From: Coriobacteriaceae bacterium
Lineage (GTDB): Bacteria > Actinomycetota > Coriobacteriia > Coriobacteriales > Atopobiaceae
Reading direction: 5' to 3'
NCBI GenBank assembly: GCA_003862195.1
Contig: QOUO01000019.1
Span: 1 to 34,678 of the forward strand
Length of the DNA: 34,678 nucleotides
The notes beneath the pieces were generated by a model. That model searched no databases. It saw only the letters and a list, made by a program, of their open reading frames with translations, and was not told where the DNA came from. The position numbers were made by a program, and so were the translations under genes. Below, piece by piece: positions 32,200 to 34,678 of the stretch (within the stretch, counting starts at the first letter, position 1; each line of letters begins with the position of its first letter).

Positions 32200-33666
32200 A
32201 TGCCCCTGCACTTTGATCCGCTGGCCCAGCGGCCGCGGCACTACCTCACGCCCGAGAACACCTCCATGTTCGAGCACGTGCTCGACCAGTACCCCATGCC
32301 GTCCGTGGGAATTGGCAGGCCGGAGGTGTCGGACCTGCTGTACGAGGGCGGGCGCAACGTGGACGTGGTGCCGCCGGAGCTGTACGCCCGCTACGACGTG
32401 AAGCGTGGCCTGCGCAACGCGGACGGCTCGGGCGTGCTCGTGGGCCTCACGACCATATCCAACGTGCACGGCTACAACAAGGTGGACGGCAAGATCGTGC
32501 CGGACGAGGGCGACCTGACGTACCGCGGCTACCACGTGGCGGACCTGATCCGCGCGGCGCAGCAGGAGGACCGCTTTGGCTACGAGGAGGTGTCGTACCT
32601 GCTGCTCACGGGCAACCTCCCCACGCCGGCGCAGCTTGACGACTTCCGCGCGCGCATCGGCAGCCGCCGCCAGCTGCCCGAGGGCTACCTGCGCATCTTC
32701 CCGCGCACCACGTTCAGCCCCTCCATCATGAACGTGCTGCAGCGCGCGACGCTCCTGCTGTGCGCCTTCGACAACAACCCGGACGACACGAGCCCCGTGC
32801 ACGAGGTGGACGTGGCGCTGTCGCTCCTTGGCCGCTGGCCGCGCGTGGCCTCCGTGGCGCACCAGGCCTACGCCGCCGCCAAGACGGGCGACGTGCCCGT
32901 TGTCCCGCCCGCGCGCGAGGACTTCAGCATGGCCGAGACGATCCTGGACGTCCTGCGCGGCGACGAGGGCTTCAGCCACGACGAGGCCATGATGCTCGAC
33001 GTCATGCTGATGCTCCACGCGGAGCACGGCGGCGGCAACAACTCCACCTTTACGTGCAGGGTCCTGAGCTCCTCCGGCACGGACGCCTACTCCGCCTACG
33101 CGGCGGCGCTGGGCTCGCTCAAGGGGCCTCGCCACGGCGGCGCCAACGCCAAGGCCGGCGAGATGGTGGACGACGCGGCGGAGCACATTGCGGACTGGTC
33201 CTCCGACGACCAGGTGGCCGACTACCTCACGAAGGTGCTTGCGGGCAAGGCCTTTGACGGCAAGGGCCTGATCTACGGCATCGGCCACGCGGTCTACACC
33301 AAGAGCGACCCCCGCGCGCAGATCGTGAAGGGCTACGCCAAGGCCCTCGCCCAGAAGAAGGGCACGGCCGACGCGGAGAAGTTCGAGCTCATCGAGCGGA
33401 TCGAGCGCCTGGCGCCCGAGGTCATGCGCAACGAGCGTGGCATCACCAAGCCGCTGTGCGCCAACATCGACCTCTACACCGGCTTCGTGTACCACATGCT
33501 GGGCATCCCGCGTGACCTCTTTACCCCGATCTTCGCGATCGCGCGCATGTCCGGCTGGGCGGCGCACCGCATGGAGGAGCTCTATGGCCCGGCTCGCATC
33601 ATCCGCCCGGCGTACAACTCCTACATGACCGAGCGCCCCTATGTGCCCCTGGCGGACCGCAGGTGA
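32200..33666 (+). CDS. gltA: Citrate synthase
   Basis: Citrate synthase condenses acetyl-CoA and oxaloacetate to citrate. The 488-residue protein shows the three catalytic positions: His276 in HAEHGGGN, His312 in GPRHGGAN and Asp424 in NIDLYTG. The length exceeds that of common bacterial forms (about 370-430), mainly through a longer N-terminus. AAGGAG precedes ATG 32200. In a fermentative coriobacterium it probably supplies 2-oxoglutarate for glutamate rather than a full TCA cycle. Its stop overlaps the GTG start of the HAD gene. Confidence 0.95.
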   Translation: MPLHFDPLAQRPRHYLTPENTSMFEHVLDQYPMPSVGIGRPEVSDLLYEGGRNVDVVPPELYARYDVKRGLRNADGSGVLVGLTTISNVHGYNKVDGKIVPDEGDLTYRGYHVADLIRAAQQEDRFGYEEVSYLLLTGNLPTPAQLDDFRARIGSRRQLPEGYLRIFPRTTFSPSIMNVLQRATLLLCAFDNNPDDTSPVHEVDVALSLLGRWPRVASVAHQAYAAAKTGDVPVVPPAREDFSMAETILDVLRGDEGFSHDEAMMLDVMLMLHAEHGGGNNSTFTCRVLSSSGTDAYSAYAAALGSLKGPRHGGANAKAGEMVDDAAEHIADWSSDDQVADYLTKVLAGKAFDGKGLIYGIGHAVYTKSDPRAQIVKGYAKALAQKKGTADAEKFELIERIERLAPEVMRNERGITKPLCANIDLYTGFVYHMLGIPRDLFTPIFAIARMSGWAAHRMEELYGPARIIRPAYNSYMTERPYVPLADRR

Positions 33667-34598
33667 GCGCTGCGGGCGAGAAGGACGTGGCGACTGGCCT
33701 GCAGCCGGGTGCGGGCGCGCCGGCCGGGGCTGGCGCGAAGGCCGGTGCGGGTGCGCCGGCCGGGGCCGACGTGCGCATCGTGTTTGCGGACATGGACGAC
33801 ACGTTCCTCGCGCGCGACAAGAGCGTGCCGGAGCGTAACCTCGCGCTTCTCGACCTCTTGGCCGAGCGGAGCATCGCGTTTGTGCCGTGCACGGGACGCT
33901 CGTACCGGGCCGTGAGCGAACGCGTGCTCGCGCATCCCGCGACGGCGTACGTGGTGGGCTCGGACGGCGCGGCCGTGACGGACGTGCACCGCAAGGGCTC
34001 GCCCCAGACGGCGCGACTGAGCGCACTGGGCAAGCCCCGCGCGCTGGCGCTGTACGAGCGCGTGCGCGAGCTGCCCGTGACGTTTGACGTCTTCTGGGGC
34101 GGCCACATCTACGTGAGCCGCGAGCGCTACGACCTCATGCGCGGCTTCGACGTGACCGAAGCCGACCGCGCCATGTACTACCGCTACCGCACGCCCGTGG
34201 ACCAGGACACGCCGCAGCTGGTCGAGGGCCTGGGCGGCGTGGAGCGCCTCACGCTCTACACGCCGACGGTGGACGTGCGTGCGCAGGCCATCGCCGCAAT
34301 CGAGGCCGACCCGACGCTCCACTACACGTACTCGAGCCCCTACAACCTCGAGGTGATGGACGCCAACACGAGCAAGGGTGCCGCCGTGGGCTGGCTGCTC
34401 GCGCACCTGGGCATCCCGTGCGAGGCGTCCGTGGGCTTTGGCGACTCCCCGAACGACCTCCCCATGATGGAGGCCGTGGGGCGCGGCGTGGCCGTCGCGA
34501 ACGCCTACCCGGAGGTGCGCCAAGCCGCCTCGGACACGGCGCCCTGGACCTGCGACGAGGCCGCTGTGGCGCGCTACATGGAGCGCCTGCTGGGGTAG
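33663..34598 (+). CDS. Cof-type HAD-superfamily phosphatase
   Basis: The 311-residue protein is a HAD hydrolase of the Cof class, which removes phosphate from small metabolites. Motif I is FADMDDT with nucleophile Asp43 and Asp45; motif II is PCTGRSY; a Lys lies in NTSKGAAV; motif IV is GFGDSPNDLPMM. The first 36 residues are an Ala/Gly-rich extension made of repeats and are not part of the fold. GTG 33663 overlaps the gltA stop (GTGA), so the two genes are coupled, although a start nearer to 33771 would give a more typical protein. The substrate is unknown. Confidence 0.85.
   Translation: MSAAGEKDVATGLQPGAGAPAGAGAKAGAGAPAGADVRIVFADMDDTFLARDKSVPERNLALLDLLAERSIAFVPCTGRSYRAVSERVLAHPATAYVVGSDGAAVTDVHRKGSPQTARLSALGKPRALALYERVRELPVTFDVFWGGHIYVSRERYDLMRGFDVTEADRAMYYRYRTPVDQDTPQLVEGLGGVERLTLYTPTVDVRAQAIAAIEADPTLHYTYSSPYNLEVMDANTSKGAAVGWLLAHLGIPCEASVGFGDSPNDLPMMEAVGRGVAVANAYPEVRQAASDTAPWTCDEAAVARYMERLLG
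33708..33766 (+). repeat. Direct repeat in the HAD N-terminal extension
   Basis: A 23-base unit at 33708-33730 recurs at 33744-33766 with one mismatch, a period of 36 bases or 12 codons. It encodes the repeated GAGAPAGA. Such GC-rich in-frame repeats can vary in copy number by slippage. Confidence 0.75.
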
Positions 34599-34637
34599 GC
34601 ACGCCACGGGTTCAGCCGAGAAGGGCGATGCAAAAGG

Positions 34638-34678
34638 ATCGGGACCCGTCCCTTGCGAGGCGGGTCCCGATTTCTGTT
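34638..34678 (+). terminator. Strong terminator at the right end
   Basis: ATCGGGACCCG (34638-34648) pairs perfectly with CGGGTCCCGAT (34661-34671), an inner CCT/AGG extends it, and the tail is TTTCTGTT. It ends the gltA-HAD transcript. Confidence 0.9.

Noticed and set aside
31651-34026. Long minus-strand open frame opposite the ACT and citrate synthase genes
   Set aside because: It is a complement of well-recognised genes with no domain signature and no ribosome site.

Overview
The window is high-GC, densely coded bacterial DNA. Gene content and style (high GC at third codon positions, a CarD-family regulator, fermentative pyruvate kinase and D-lactate dehydrogenase, a monoderm-type Tad/Flp pilus locus with no secretin) suggest an anaerobic actinobacterium of the Coriobacteriia, close to Olsenella, Atopobium or Collinsella. 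That placement is an inference from gene content, not from a marker-gene search.

Layout. 1-3945: a phenylalanine T-box leader drives pheS-pheT. 4093-7044: a zinc-dependent phospholipase C family protein, a GntR/UTRA regulator and a GH13 alpha-amylase-type enzyme, all on the plus strand. 7267-9889: pyruvate kinase and a D-2-hydroxyacid (D-lactate) dehydrogenase on the minus strand, each with its own promoter-like -10 box and a cre-like site. 9890-10409: a 520-base gene-free region with two divergent promoters, an inverted repeat, and a leader that can pair with the Shine-Dalgarno sequence of the next gene. 10410-14276: a type II (Ca2+-type) P-type ATPase starting at TTG, followed 3 bases later by rsgA. 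14458-24405: a compact, one-strand 10 kb Tad pilus operon of 13 genes: cpaB/rcpC-like, tadZ, tadA, tadB, tadC, Flp pilin, an unrecognised membrane-anchored protein, a second Flp-type prepilin, a TadE-like pseudopilin, a 686-residue TadG-like protein with coiled coils, a second TadE/F-like pseudopilin, a DUF192 protein and a zinc-ribbon/FHA protein. Its arginine codon use (AGG-rich) differs from the housekeeping genes nearby.

24476-27111: ferritin (minus) divergent from a DUF2207 membrane protein. 27258-27333: tRNA-Phe(GAA), with a terminator and three tandem 11-base repeats downstream that look like integrase arm sites. 27577-31019: acylphosphatase (minus), divergent from a DegV-family protein followed by a Tat-exported lipoprotein of alpha/beta-hydrolase type that lacks the usual nucleophilic serine. 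31160-34598: CarD-family regulator, an ACT-domain protein, citrate synthase and a Cof-type HAD phosphatase, closed by a strong terminator.

The most interesting parts are the Tad operon with its unrecognised and unusual components, the ribosome-site-sequestering leader of the P-type ATPase, a nested inverted repeat of about 98 bases between carD and the ACT gene, and a recurrent CTTCTCGCCCG word found in several gene-free stretches. No CRISPR array, rRNA gene or complete insertion sequence was seen.
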